Shown piece by piece: positions 6,911-15,829 of a stretch of DNA of 64,000 nucleotides. Location of the stretch: assembly GCF_900103485.1 (NCBI RefSeq), contig NZ_FNHW01000001.1, positions 3,245,057-3,309,056 of the forward strand. Reading direction: 5' to 3'. How positions within the stretch are numbered: the stretch's first letter is position 1; every line of letters starts with the position of its first letter. A program made the position numbers and the translations under genes. The DNA comes from Fictibacillus solisalsi. Lineage in GTDB: Bacteria > Bacillota > Bacilli > Bacillales > Fictibacillaceae. The notes below the pieces were generated by a model. It saw nothing but the letters and a program-made list of their open reading frames with translations. It did not search any database and was not told where the DNA came from.

Positions 6911-8263
6911 GTGAAAGATATTGAATTTAGAGAACTAGAAACATGGAAAGAACACTATCCTTTACTAAACCAACTCATTTCAATGAAGGAAATATTTTGG
7001 TTAAATCCAAATATTGAAGAGTTTAAAACAGGAATTAAAAAATCCCCCCTTACTCAAGAGGATGTAAGGGATGCAGAGGAAAGGCTGAAACGCTTCGCTC
7101 CATACATTGCCAAAGTTTTCCCGGAAACAAAAAAGATGAATGGGATAATAGAATCTCCTTTAAGACGAATTCCTTCCATGAAACAATCCTTAGAGCACAA
7201 TTATCAACAACCTATACTGGGTGAATTATTGCTTAAGTGTGATAGTCACCTTCCTATATCAGGGTCTATAAAAGCAAGAGGCGGGATTTATGAAGTTCTC
7301 AAACATGCAGAAGAATTAGCTCTTCAACATCAATTGTTGACGATACAAGACGACTATTCCATTTTAGATAGTGACAGGTTTCGGACATTCTTCTCACACT
7401 ATTCAATCGCAGTAGGCTCGACTGGAAATTTAGGACTTAGCATAGGCATAATGAGTGCAAAGTTAGGATTTAATGTGACCGTTCATATGTCGGCTGATGC
7501 AAAACAATGGAAAAAGGACTTACTTCGAAACAAAAATGTGAATGTAATTGAATATGAATCGGATTATAGTAAAGCAGTAGAGGAAGGTCGTCTCCAAGCA
7601 GATGCGGATCCTGCATGTTATTTTGTAGATGATGAAAATTCTAATGATCTATTTTTAGGATACGCAGTAGCAGCATCTCGATTAAAAAAACAATTAGAAG
7701 AGTTAAAGATAACCATTGATGAAAATCATCCTTTGTTTGTTTACCTTCCATGCGGAGTAGGCGGTGGTCCCGGCGGTATAGCTTTTGGATTGAAGTTATT
7801 GTATCAAGAACATGTTCACTGTTTCTTTGCAGAACCGACCCACTCGCCATGTATGTTACTTGGTTTAATGACTGGACTTCATGATAAAATTTCCGTACAA
7901 GATATCGGGATTGATAATGTAACAGATGCTGATGGACTTGCTGTTGGAAGACCATCTGGATTTGTGGGTAAAACCATAGAACCGTTTCTAAGTGGGAATT
8001 ATACGGTTAGCGATGAACAGTTGTATAAGTTATTAAAGGAACTAATTGATACAGAGGGAATTCATTTAGAACCTTCAGCACTGGCAGGCATGATAGGACC
8101 AATTAAATTAAGTAAAGAAGGAACCGATTATTTACGAAAGCATAATTTAACGGAAAAAATGAGTAAAGCTACCCACATTATCTGGGGGACTGGCGGAAAT
8201 ATGGTTCCTGAAGAAATGATGATGCACTATTATCAAAAAGGATTAAATTTAACACGGGGTTAG
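6911..8263 (+). CDS. dsdA: D-serine ammonia-lyase (dehydratase)
   Basis: A 450-residue PLP enzyme, the usual DsdA length, converting D-serine to pyruvate and ammonia. The GTG start follows AGGAGGCGTAATAAA; an earlier in-frame start adds 15 residues without a ribosome site. The PLP lysine lies in SGSIKARGG at about residue 121, the substrate loop is [12 protein letters not shown], and the phosphate-binding glycine loop is [10 protein letters not shown]. The divergent XRE-cupin regulator probably controls it. It stands alone, with a terminator whose stem spans the stop codon. Role: use or detoxification of D-serine. Confidence 0.93.
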   Translation: MKDIEFRELETWKEHYPLLNQLISMKEIFWLNPNIEEFKTGIKKSPLTQEDVRDAEERLKRFAPYIAKVFPETKKMNGIIESPLRRIPSMKQSLEHNYQQPILGELLLKCDSHLPISGSIKARGGIYEVLKHAEELALQHQLLTIQDDYSILDSDRFRTFFSHYSIAVGSTGNLGLSIGIMSAKLGFNVTVHMSADAKQWKKDLLRNKNVNVIEYESDYSKAVEEGRLQADADPACYFVDDENSNDLFLGYAVAASRLKKQLEELKITIDENHPLFVYLPCGVGGGPGGIAFGLKLLYQEHVHCFFAEPTHSPCMLLGLMTGLHDKISVQDIGIDNVTDADGLAVGRPSGFVGKTIEPFLSGNYTVSDEQLYKLLKELIDTEGIHLEPSALAGMIGPIKLSKEGTDYLRKHNLTEKMSKATHIIWGTGGNMVPEEMMMHYYQKGLNLTRG

Positions 8264-8282
8264 TTGACCCTGTGTTTTTTAT
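8251..8282 (+). terminator. Terminator overlapping the dsdA stop codon
   Basis: AACACGGGGT / ACCCTGTGTT with a six-base loop containing the TAG stop, followed by a T run. Confidence 0.8.
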
Positions 8283-8718
8283 TAAACTATCCTGCCGTTA
8301 ACTCCATAAGAAAAAGCTGCCGCAATGACAGCCCTAATCCTCAACTATCGTGCAGCACCATCAAGATAACCATCCCCATTATTACACCTAAGACGATGCC
8401 AGCCTGTGTGGTTATCATCCATGCCAATGGTACTCTGGGGAGGGCGGCGCCCCCATATTCTTTAACATAAGCACCCGAGTGTTGAAGAAAACCCCAATCA
8501 TTATTTACTTATGTCCAAACACCAGTTGCGCAATGAGTTATGTTACCTGGTGGATACTCAAATTCGCAATCTGAAATAAATGAAAAGTTGTGCTTCTCTA
8601 AATCGAACCGGAATCTCAGGTGGTCAACCGGATATTCATGGTTTTGCAAAACTTTGGGATTTACACGGTTTTTTTGTAAATAATAAGATTGTTAAACAAA
8701 AATTTAAGGAGGAATTCT
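8283..8718. other. Gene-poor stretch, possible gene debris
   Basis: About 435 bases without a gene I can support. On the minus strand a 25-codon frame (8418-8341) encodes a single hydrophobic helix but has no ribosome site, and its frame continues open upstream without a start, suggesting debris of a membrane protein gene. The right end carries the promoter region and AAGGAGG ribosome site of the next small gene. Confidence 0.35.
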
Positions 8719-8874
8719 ATGCAACAGGATCAACAAGCTAAAGGGAACTCAGGTTCAATGAAACCAGAATTCTCTGGAACTGATGCCCAAAAAGTGAAAC
8801 AAGAAATTCAAAAAGATGTAAGCGAAGGACAAGGCGCAATGACTTCCCGAGAGGCAGGAGCAATGCGCGATTAA
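8719..8874 (+). CDS. Small hydrophilic protein resembling one gamma-SASP repeat
   Basis: A 51-residue, Gln- and Lys-rich protein. The ATG follows AATTTAAGGAGGAATTCT; a longer frame lacks such a site. The segment KPEFSGTDAQKVKQEIQ resembles the EFASETDAQQVRQQNQ repeat of gamma-type small acid-soluble spore proteins, which store amino acids in spores, but only one unit is present, and the tail GAMTSREAGAMRD is not typical of that family. The spore link is therefore tentative. It is monocistronic, ending at a strong terminator. Confidence 0.72.
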   Translation: MQQDQQAKGNSGSMKPEFSGTDAQKVKQEIQKDVSEGQGAMTSREAGAMRD

Positions 8875-8897
8875 AAAACCACTCTGAGTGGTTTTTT
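8873..8897. terminator. Bidirectional terminator
   Basis: AAAAAACCACT / AGTGGTTTTTT with a three-base loop directly at the stop codon of the small gene; symmetrical A and T runs allow use from both sides. Confidence 0.82.
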
Positions 8898-8980
8898 ATT
8901 TTTCTGAGCTGTTTCCAAAATTGGACGTCATCTGGTGGTTCCTTGATGTTTATACGTTTGCGGGCTTATACATCTGATAA

Positions 8981-9874
8981 CTAATTTGAAAATCTCGCCT
9001 GTATCACGTTTAAAAACATTTCAGTTGCTGCAGAAAAAACCTGATGCTTTTTCCACACAAGATTTAAACCAGATTCAAGTTTTGGCTCCAGCGGTCTGAA
9101 ACAAAGGTTACTGTCGCTAGATGTATTCACTATTTTATCTAGGGTTATTGCATACCCAATGCCCTCCTCAACCATAATGGCTGCATTATAGGCAAGATTG
9201 TAAGTCGTCACAATGCTTAATTTATCAAAATCTTCCCCAAACCAGTCCGCAAATTCATTTGTAGAAAATGTCTGTTTGATAGCCTGTCGTGAACAGATTA
9301 ATGGAACATTTACTAAATCGACTGCCTGAATGGTATTTTTCAAAGCAAGAGGACTGTCTTTTCTCATAACCACACCCCAAACATCCTTGGCTGGGATATC
9401 GATATAATTGTATTTTGATAAATCAGCTGGTTGGATTAAAATACCGAAGTCCAGCAATCCCTTGTCCAGCCGCTCAGTTACATCATCCTCGTTTCCGCTG
9501 TAGAGGTGATACCTTATATTCGGATAACTTAACTGCAAATCTTTTACTGCATGTGCAATCTGTTTCATTGCGTCTGTTTCCCCGCCACCTATGTAAACAT
9601 CACCACTAATGGTTTCTTCCATGGAACGGAATTCTGCCTCTAATTTATCAACCATATCCACGATTTCTTCTGCTCTTTTTCGCAGGAGCATACCTTCATC
9701 TGTAAGAATGACACGGTGACTACTGCGAATAAATAGCTTTTTCCCTAACTCTTGTTCAAGGTCTTTTAATTGCCTGGATAAGGTTGGCTGTGTAAGATGC
9801 AAAAAATCAGCAGCACCCGTGATGCTCCCCTCTCTTGCCACAGCAAGAAAATAACGCAATACTCTAAATTCCAC
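8981..9874 (-). CDS. LysR family transcriptional regulator
   Basis: About 297 residues. The GTG start follows AAGGAGGAGTGCAGC and gives the typical LysR beginning MEFRVLRYFLAVAREGS; the upstream ATG overlaps the ribosome site itself. Residues 2-60 are the LysR winged helix (ITGAADFLHLTQPTLSRQLKDLEQELGKKLF) and the rest is the type 2 periplasmic-binding effector fold. It is divergent from a secreted alpha/beta hydrolase gene across about 150 bp, the normal arrangement for a LysR regulator and its target. The inducer is unknown. Confidence 0.93.
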   Translation of the reverse strand: MEFRVLRYFLAVAREGSITGAADFLHLTQPTLSRQLKDLEQELGKKLFIRSSHRVILTDEGMLLRKRAEEIVDMVDKLEAEFRSMEETISGDVYIGGGETDAMKQIAHAVKDLQLSYPNIRYHLYSGNEDDVTERLDKGLLDFGILIQPADLSKYNYIDIPAKDVWGVVMRKDSPLALKNTIQAVDLVNVPLICSRQAIKQTFSTNEFADWFGEDFDKLSIVTTYNLAYNAAIMVEEGIGYAITLDKIVNTSSDSNLCFRPLEPKLESGLNLVWKKHQVFSAATEMFLNVIQARFSN

Positions 9875-10028
9875 GCTGCACTCCTCCTTCATTATGTTCT
9901 AGTATACCCCTTTTTGAAATGCTCACAAGGCATAATGTGATATTAGATATAGGTATTTGTTATATGTATAAAGCACAGCTAGAATAAACAACAAAGTAGG
10001 TTATTAACACATGGGAAGGGGATTTAAA

Positions 10029-11150
10029 ATGAACAAAAAGTCTATTTTCACCAGTGTAATCACAGTAATAGCACTGGGCCTGCTTTTATCCCTGGGCACA
10101 TCCAGGATGGGCGTTGACGCTGCTTCCACAAACCGCAATGACGTCCCAACCAAGACTGACGATGGATACAAGCCAGACATGTCCAATGGAGCGGATAACT
10201 TTTACAAGAGCAAAAAGGTAAACAAGAAAAAGGTTACGTTTAACAATCAATACAACATGAAGGTTGCAGGGAATCTTTTTACTCCCAAAGGGTTGAAGAA
10301 GAAAACGAAAAACCCCGCCATCATTGTCGGGCATCCTATGGGCGCAGTAAAGGAACAAAGTGCAAATCTGTATGCACAAAAAATGGCTGAAAAGGGATTC
10401 GTTACTTTGTCCTTGGATTTGTCTTTCTGGGGAGAGAGTGAGGGTCAGCCTCGCAACGCTGTTTCGCCCGATATCTATGCCGAGGATTTCAGTGCTGCGG
10501 TGGATTTTCTGGGTACCCGGCCGTTTGTTGACAGGGATCGGATTGGCGTTCTGGGAATTTGCGGCAGCGGGAGCTTTGCCATCAGTGCAGCCAAGATCGA
10601 CCCGCGCATTAAAGCCATCGCGACCGTCAGTATGTATGACATGGGTGCCGCCAACCGTAACGGACTTAACCACTCGCAGACCCTTGAGCAGCGAAAGAAG
10701 ATTCTCGAAGAAGCAGCGGAACAACGCTATGTGGAGTTCACAGGGGGTAAAACCAAATACACCAGCGGAACGGTACATGAACTTACTGAAAACTCTACAG
10801 CGATTGAGCGTGAGTTTTATGATTTCTACCGCACTCCAAGAGGTGAATTCACTCCGAAGGGCTCGTCACCCGAACTGACCACACATCCTACGCTTACCAG
10901 TAACGTTAAATTCATAAATTTTTATCCGTTCGAAGACATAGAAACGATTTCTCCCCGCCCGATGCTTTTCGTCACGGGTGAAAACGCTCATTCCAGGGAG
11001 TTCAGCGAAGACGCCTACAAGCTGGCGGGCGAACCAAAAGAACTGTACCTTGTTCCTGGCGCAGGTCATGTGGATCTGTACGACCGTGTGAATTTAATCC
11101 CTTTTGACAAGCTCGGGGCTTTCTTTAAAGAAAATTTGAAGAAAAAGTAG
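10029..11150 (+). CDS. Exported alpha/beta hydrolase, dienelactone-hydrolase-like (YcjY type)
   Basis: A 373-residue protein whose start follows GGGAAGGGGATTTAAA. Residues 1-31 are a Sec signal peptide without a lipobox, so the enzyme should be secreted. The fold begins IVGHPMGAVKEQSANLYAQKMAEKG, the nucleophile elbow is LGICGSGS with Cys at about residue 178 in the nucleophile place, as in dienelactone hydrolase, and a late GAGHVDLYD gives the catalytic His. It is the likely target of the divergent LysR regulator. The substrate is unknown; these enzymes are annotated as hydrolases of esters or peptides. Confidence 0.85.
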   Translation: MNKKSIFTSVITVIALGLLLSLGTSRMGVDAASTNRNDVPTKTDDGYKPDMSNGADNFYKSKKVNKKKVTFNNQYNMKVAGNLFTPKGLKKKTKNPAIIVGHPMGAVKEQSANLYAQKMAEKGFVTLSLDLSFWGESEGQPRNAVSPDIYAEDFSAAVDFLGTRPFVDRDRIGVLGICGSGSFAISAAKIDPRIKAIATVSMYDMGAANRNGLNHSQTLEQRKKILEEAAEQRYVEFTGGKTKYTSGTVHELTENSTAIEREFYDFYRTPRGEFTPKGSSPELTTHPTLTSNVKFINFYPFEDIETISPRPMLFVTGENAHSREFSEDAYKLAGEPKELYLVPGAGHVDLYDRVNLIPFDKLGAFFKENLKKK

Positions 11151-11186
11151 AGCATAAGGTGCCAATATTACTTCAGTAAAACCCAC

Positions 11187-11227
11187 TGTGTGAATCCCGG
11201 TTTTCTAGTCGGGGTCCACACTTTTTT
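11187..11227 (+). terminator. Terminator of the hydrolase gene
   Basis: GTGTGAATCCCGG and CGGGGTCCACAC form an imperfect stem around TTTTCTAGT, followed by a T run. Confidence 0.75.
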
Positions 11228-11421
11228 CCGAATAGGATAAATCACATTAGTGAAGGTTACAAATGAATTGTTTGCAGTTGTAGATTCAGCTATTAAGAAA
11301 CGCTTAGATAGGCTTTAGAATAACACCGGAGTCCTGCTAAATACTCCTCTTCAGCAGTTATTGATAAAACGATTAGTTATCTACTGAACATTGCAAATGA
11401 TTTAAGACAGGAGTTGCTTTT

Positions 11422-12591
11422 TTGACTAAAAGAAATCATTTACTTGTATTCATATTGATCCTTGGGGCTTTTGGCATCATAAATACTGAAATGGGCGTTA
11501 TCGGGATCTTACCCTACATTGCAGATCACTTTCATGTCAGTGTATCAAAAGCAGGGCTGCTGGTGAGTCTTTTTGCCCTTGTTGTTGCTGTATCTGGTCC
11601 GACGATGCCGTTATTATTTTCGGGGATCAATCGCAAGAAGGCAATGTTACTTGTACTTGGTATTTTTGTTCTATTTAACATTGTGTCTATATTTACATCA
11701 AGCTTTGCCATCGCCATTATTGCGCGTGTGATTCCAGCTATTTTTCACCCCATCTATTTTTCAGCAGCTTTTACAATGGCTGCCAGCTCTGTTGGCAGGG
11801 AAGAAGCTCCAAAAGCTGTTTCAAAAGTTTTTATTGGTGTATCTGCCGGCATGGTACTCGGCGTCCCTATCGCAAGTTATCTTGCTGGTACCATTTCGTT
11901 CGAAATATCCATGGCATTTTTCGCAGTAGTAAACGCGATTGTATTTATTGCTACACTAATCTTTTTCCCTTCCATGCCTGTTAAAGAAAGACTCTCTTAC
12001 GGAGCTCAATTATCCGTATTAAAAAAACCAATTACCTGGCTGTCCATCGTTGCTGTCCTTTTATTAAATTCCGCAATATTCGGGGTATATAGTTACCTTG
12101 CTGAATTTCTTAAAACCGTTACGCAAATCTCCGGGAAATCTATTAGTTTAATGTTAGTTATTTTCGGGGGAGCTAATATTATTGGAAATATTGCAGCAGG
12201 CAGGTTACTTACTAAGGATGCCATCAAATCTGTCGTATCTTTTCCTTTTGCATTGGGAGCCGTTTACATCCTCTTATTCTTATTAGGACAGTTTACATGG
12301 CCTATGGCGATCATTACTTTAGTTTGGGGAGTATTAGCAGGAATAGGGGGTAATATTAATCAATACTGGATTACGTCTGCAGCTCCAGAAGCACCTGATT
12401 TCGCAAATGGATTATTTTTATCCTCCGTTAACTTAGGAACAACAATTGGTACAGCTGCAGGAGGAGTGTTTATTTCTCAATTAGGTACACCATACGTGGT
12501 ATTAGTGGGATTACTATCTCTGGCATTAAGTTTGGTATTTATTATGTTTAGAAACTATTTGAATACTCCTGCACAGCAACTTTCTAGATAA
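11422..12591 (+). CDS. MFS efflux transporter, DHA1-type (AraJ/PbuE-like)
   Basis: A 389-residue integral membrane protein with 12 predicted helices starting at TTG after ACAGGAG. The start (LLVFILILGAFGIINTEMGVIGILPYIADHF) carries the TEM-G-V-G-LP pattern of the DHA1 group of proton-driven exporters that includes AraJ, NepI and PbuE. The loop 2-3 motif is degenerate (GINRKKAM). Members export sugars, purines or drugs; here nothing points to one substrate. No purine riboswitch is visible upstream. It forms its own transcription unit, with about 270 bp of gene-free DNA before it. Confidence 0.85.
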   Translation: MTKRNHLLVFILILGAFGIINTEMGVIGILPYIADHFHVSVSKAGLLVSLFALVVAVSGPTMPLLFSGINRKKAMLLVLGIFVLFNIVSIFTSSFAIAIIARVIPAIFHPIYFSAAFTMAASSVGREEAPKAVSKVFIGVSAGMVLGVPIASYLAGTISFEISMAFFAVVNAIVFIATLIFFPSMPVKERLSYGAQLSVLKKPITWLSIVAVLLLNSAIFGVYSYLAEFLKTVTQISGKSISLMLVIFGGANIIGNIAAGRLLTKDAIKSVVSFPFALGAVYILLFLLGQFTWPMAIITLVWGVLAGIGGNINQYWITSAAPEAPDFANGLFLSSVNLGTTIGTAAGGVFISQLGTPYVVLVGLLSLALSLVFIMFRNYLNTPAQQLSR

Positions 12592-12653
12592 GGTGCTCTT
12601 GCAACTGCAGTTGAATATCCCGTCATGTTCACAAATGACCTCATATAAAAGAC

Positions 12654-12678
12654 AAAAAGCACTCCGCGGAGTGCTTTT
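12654..12678. terminator. Bidirectional terminator between MFS gene and mel operon
   Basis: The near-perfect palindrome AAAAGCACTCCGCGGAGTGCTTTT lies between convergent genes and has A/T tracts on both sides. Confidence 0.85.
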
Positions 12679-12696
12679 GTGCTTTTTGAACGGTAT

Positions 12697-14019
12697 TTAT
12701 TGAACCAATTCCTTCTTGATAAGGTTTCGGCCAGATGTAAACTTCGGAAGATGCTCTTCATGTGCAAGTAGCAGTTCATTGGTCATTGACCACATCTCCT
12801 CAAGGGATAATACAGATGCTGTATGCGGATCCATCATCACTGCTTGATAGACATAATCTATATTTCCTGTTAAAACCGCTTCAACCACCAGTTGCTGGAC
12901 ATTAATGTTTGTCCGGTTCATCGCCGCGAGTTGTACGGGAAGATCTCCAACGTGACAAGGCTGGATACCAGATTTATTAATCAGGCATGGCACCTCCACA
13001 CATGAATCTGCAGGCAGGTTTGTAATTAAATTTGTATTCAGCACGTTCCCCCAGATCACACGATTTGTACCTGTTTCCATAGAGTGAATAATAGGTGCTC
13101 CATATTCATGGCTCTTTTCTGTATGAAATGCCTCGCCTCTCTCTATTTTATCTTTAGTTTCCGAAAAGCGCTCAAGGTTTCTTTCACTTCTTCGTACATA
13201 TTCATCGATTGGAATATCAAATTGCTCAATTAATTTTTCATCCTTAATGAAGTAAGGTGTATATTCAGACATATGCTCACTGGATTCTGTGACGAAATAA
13301 TTCAACCTGCGCATCATCTCGAAACGCACCTTGTCCTTACTGAAAACATCATCCTTTTCCATTGCTTTAAACAACTCGGGATACAAATCGACTCCGTTCC
13401 TTTTAAGTTCAAGAAACCAGGCCATATGATTAATCCCAGCCACCTTATATTCAAGTTCTTCCACCGGAATATTCAAGTAGGATGCCAAATCATCCGCTGT
13501 ATTCTGAACACTGTGGCAAAGCCCGATTGATTTAATGGAACTTGACTTAGCTACTGCATGCATGAGCATGGCCATTGGGTTTGTGTAATTCAACAATAAC
13601 GCGTTTGGACACACCTCTTCCATATCCCTGCAAATGTCCAACAAAACTGGAATCGTCCTGAGTGCCCGAAAAATCCCACCTACCCCAAGAGTATCAGCGA
13701 TGGTTTGCTTTAAGCCGTATTTTTTGGGAATTTCAAAATCGATTAGTGTAGATTGGTGCATGCCAACTTGAATGAGATTCAAAACATAGTCTGCACCAGC
13801 CAATGCTTCCCTCCGATTTAACGTTGCCTCTACCTTTGCATAGCCGCCATTCTCTTCGACTATTCTTAGAGCCATCTTTTCAGCTGTGCCTAATCGCTCT
13901 TGGTTAATATCTGTTAATGAAAACGTAGTGTTCTTTAGTTCGGGAAAGCTCAAAATATCAGTAATCAACCTTTTTGCAAATACTACACTACCTGCTCCGA
14001 CAATTGTAACTTTTGCCAT
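12697..14019 (-). CDS. melA: Alpha-galactosidase, glycoside hydrolase family 4
   Basis: A 440-residue cytoplasmic enzyme starting after GGAGGCTGTAAT. Residues 4-22 (VTIVGAGSVVFAKRLITDIL) form the NAD-binding beta-alpha unit peculiar to family 4, which uses NAD and Mn for an oxidation-elimination mechanism. The metal ligands are Cys at about 168 (GLCHSVQ) and His at about 198 (GINHMAW), close to the positions known for the family, and TNPMAM binds substrate. It is last in the operon after the ABC importer, matching B. subtilis melA. It should release galactose from melibiose or raffinose taken up intact. Confidence 0.93.
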   Translation of the reverse strand: MAKVTIVGAGSVVFAKRLITDILSFPELKNTTFSLTDINQERLGTAEKMALRIVEENGGYAKVEATLNRREALAGADYVLNLIQVGMHQSTLIDFEIPKKYGLKQTIADTLGVGGIFRALRTIPVLLDICRDMEEVCPNALLLNYTNPMAMLMHAVAKSSSIKSIGLCHSVQNTADDLASYLNIPVEELEYKVAGINHMAWFLELKRNGVDLYPELFKAMEKDDVFSKDKVRFEMMRRLNYFVTESSEHMSEYTPYFIKDEKLIEQFDIPIDEYVRRSERNLERFSETKDKIERGEAFHTEKSHEYGAPIIHSMETGTNRVIWGNVLNTNLITNLPADSCVEVPCLINKSGIQPCHVGDLPVQLAAMNRTNINVQQLVVEAVLTGNIDYVYQAVMMDPHTASVLSLEEMWSMTNELLLAHEEHLPKFTSGRNLIKKELVQ

Positions 14020-14030
14020 ATTACAGCCTC

Positions 14031-14927
14031 CTATTCTTTCATTCCGGAACCAACCATACCTTTGATAAAATACCGTTGAAAAATTAAGAACACGATTAAA
14101 ATGGGGATAACTGAAAGCAAAGTCAGTGACATGAGCTGAGTCCAATTAATAAAGTGTTCTCCCTTCAGCATCGCTAGCCCCAATTGAACGGTATACATAC
14201 TCTGTTCGGAAACAGCAATAAGCGGCCATGCAAGCTCGTTCCATCTCCACATAAAAGTAAAAATGACCAGCACTGCGATCAAAGGTTTGATATTGGGTAA
14301 AATCACTTTCCTAAAAATTTTAAATTCACTCGCACCATCAATTCTTGCAGCTTCGATAAGAGAGTCAGGTATATTCATGATGTATTGTCTGGCTAAGAAC
14401 AGCCCAAAAGCTTCTGCAGCCCTTGGGACAATTAATCCTGCATAGCTGTTAATCCATCCCAAGTACTTTAGAATATAGAAATTGGGAATCATCGTTATTT
14501 GAACAGGGATAATCAAGGTACTCAAAATCATCAGAAAAAGGATATTTCTCCCTCTGAATTTATATTTTGCAAAGGCATATCCTGCCAAACAGTTGATAAA
14601 CACAGTTAAAATTACTGCTAATATACTTACGATCAGGCTGTTTCCAACATAACCAGCAAAAGGAGCCGCGTGCAGAGCGTCTGAAAAGTTGCTCCACATC
14701 AATTTATCCGGAATAATATGGGTATCTTTTGCCGTTACTTCTGCCGGAGTTTTTAACGCTGTAGACAACATCCAAATAAATGGGAGCAGAAAGAGGAAAG
14801 CCATCCCGCATAAAACCAGAAAGATTACAGTAGTTTTAATCTTTTTCGGACTCAGTCTCGGCAAGGAAAGGGGCTGAGAAACGTCAAGTTTACCTTCTTT
14901 TGCAAGCAAGGCTTTATTATCACTCAT
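14031..14927 (-). CDS. melC: Alpha-galactoside ABC transporter permease (MelC/AmyC)
   Basis: A 298-residue inner-membrane protein with six predicted helices and the cytoplasmic EAA loop EAARIDGASEFKIFRKVILPNIKP (about residues 192-215) that docks the ATPase. It belongs to the MalG-type permeases. The ATG overlaps the stop of the preceding permease (ATGA) after GGGAGGGAAAAACA. Together with MelD and MelE it forms an importer for melibiose/raffinose-type sugars. No ATPase gene is present, as in B. subtilis, where a shared MsmX-type ATPase serves such systems. Confidence 0.9.
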   Translation of the reverse strand: MSDNKALLAKEGKLDVSQPLSLPRLSPKKIKTTVIFLVLCGMAFLFLLPFIWMLSTALKTPAEVTAKDTHIIPDKLMWSNFSDALHAAPFAGYVGNSLIVSILAVILTVFINCLAGYAFAKYKFRGRNILFLMILSTLIIPVQITMIPNFYILKYLGWINSYAGLIVPRAAEAFGLFLARQYIMNIPDSLIEAARIDGASEFKIFRKVILPNIKPLIAVLVIFTFMWRWNELAWPLIAVSEQSMYTVQLGLAMLKGEHFINWTQLMSLTLLSVIPILIVFLIFQRYFIKGMVGSGMKE

Positions 14928-15811
14928 TGTTTTTCCCTCCCTAACCTCATTTGTACCAAAGTAAGAATCATGACAAGAATAAAGAAAAATGTTCCGATGG
15001 CCGAAGCGTACCCCATCTCACCTTCAGTAAAAGCCTTTTGATAGATATATTGCACGATAACGGTAGTTGAGTAGCCGGGACCGCCCTTTGTCATGGTGAA
15101 AACCAAATCAAAAACCATAAACCCATGAATAATCTCCATTACTAGAATAAAAGTAGTGGTTGGCTTAATCGTGGGTAAAGTAATACGCCAAAACTTTTGC
15201 CAGCCATTGGCACCGTCCATATCCGCTGCTTCATAAAGTGAGTCGGGTACTGCCTGGAGACCAGCTAAGTAGATCACCAGGCAATAGCCAATTCTTACCC
15301 AAAGTGTTGTTAGAATAACAGCCGGCATTGCCCAGGTGGATGAGGAAAGCCAATCTACTCCATGGACACCGAACTTGCTCAAAATCTCATTAAACAATCC
15401 ATAATTAGGATTAAACATCCATGACCAGATAAGGCCAGCCGCTACTAGAGACACGACAACAGGAGCAAAAAATATCGTTCTAAAAATCGCGCGCAGGGGA
15501 ACCTTTTGATTCAGCATCAGGGCACCAATCAAACCAAGTGCTGCACTAAACGGAACCGTACCTGCCGTATAATAAACTGTATTTCGCAGCGATATCCAAA
15601 ACACTTTATCCCCAAACATCCGTGAGTAATTCTCAAGCCCGATAAAGCTTGGCTTTCCAAACATCCCCCATTGTTGAAAACTGATATAGAACGTAAAGAA
15701 AATCGGGATAACCATAAAGGTCAGAAATAGAATGATATTCGGTGCGATGAACAAATAAGGGGCAATTTTTATCGATCTCTTTTCGTACCATTTTGAAAGA
15801 CTTGAAACCAT
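14924..15811 (-). CDS. melD: Alpha-galactoside ABC transporter permease (MelD/AmyD)
   Basis: A 295-residue MalF-type permease with six helices, starting YLFIAPNIILFLTFMVIPIFFTFYISF, and an EAA loop EAADMDGANGWQKFWRITLPTIKP at about residues 195-218. It is the second gene after melE in the order melR-E-D-C-A and overlaps melC by four bases, so the two permeases are made in equal amounts. It is the heterodimer partner of MelC in the membrane. Confidence 0.9.
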   Translation of the reverse strand: MVSSLSKWYEKRSIKIAPYLFIAPNIILFLTFMVIPIFFTFYISFQQWGMFGKPSFIGLENYSRMFGDKVFWISLRNTVYYTAGTVPFSAALGLIGALMLNQKVPLRAIFRTIFFAPVVVSLVAAGLIWSWMFNPNYGLFNEILSKFGVHGVDWLSSSTWAMPAVILTTLWVRIGYCLVIYLAGLQAVPDSLYEAADMDGANGWQKFWRITLPTIKPTTTFILVMEIIHGFMVFDLVFTMTKGGPGYSTTVIVQYIYQKAFTEGEMGYASAIGTFFFILVMILTLVQMRLGREKQ

Positions 15812-15829
15812 TGTCCTCCCCCCTTCATT

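Noticed and set aside
8341-8418. A 25-codon minus-strand frame encoding a hydrophobic helix
   Set aside because: No ribosome site; the frame continues open upstream without a start, so it looks like debris rather than a gene.
11228-11421. Upstream region of the MFS exporter checked for a purine riboswitch
   Set aside because: None of the conserved purine-aptamer loops is present, only weak hairpins.
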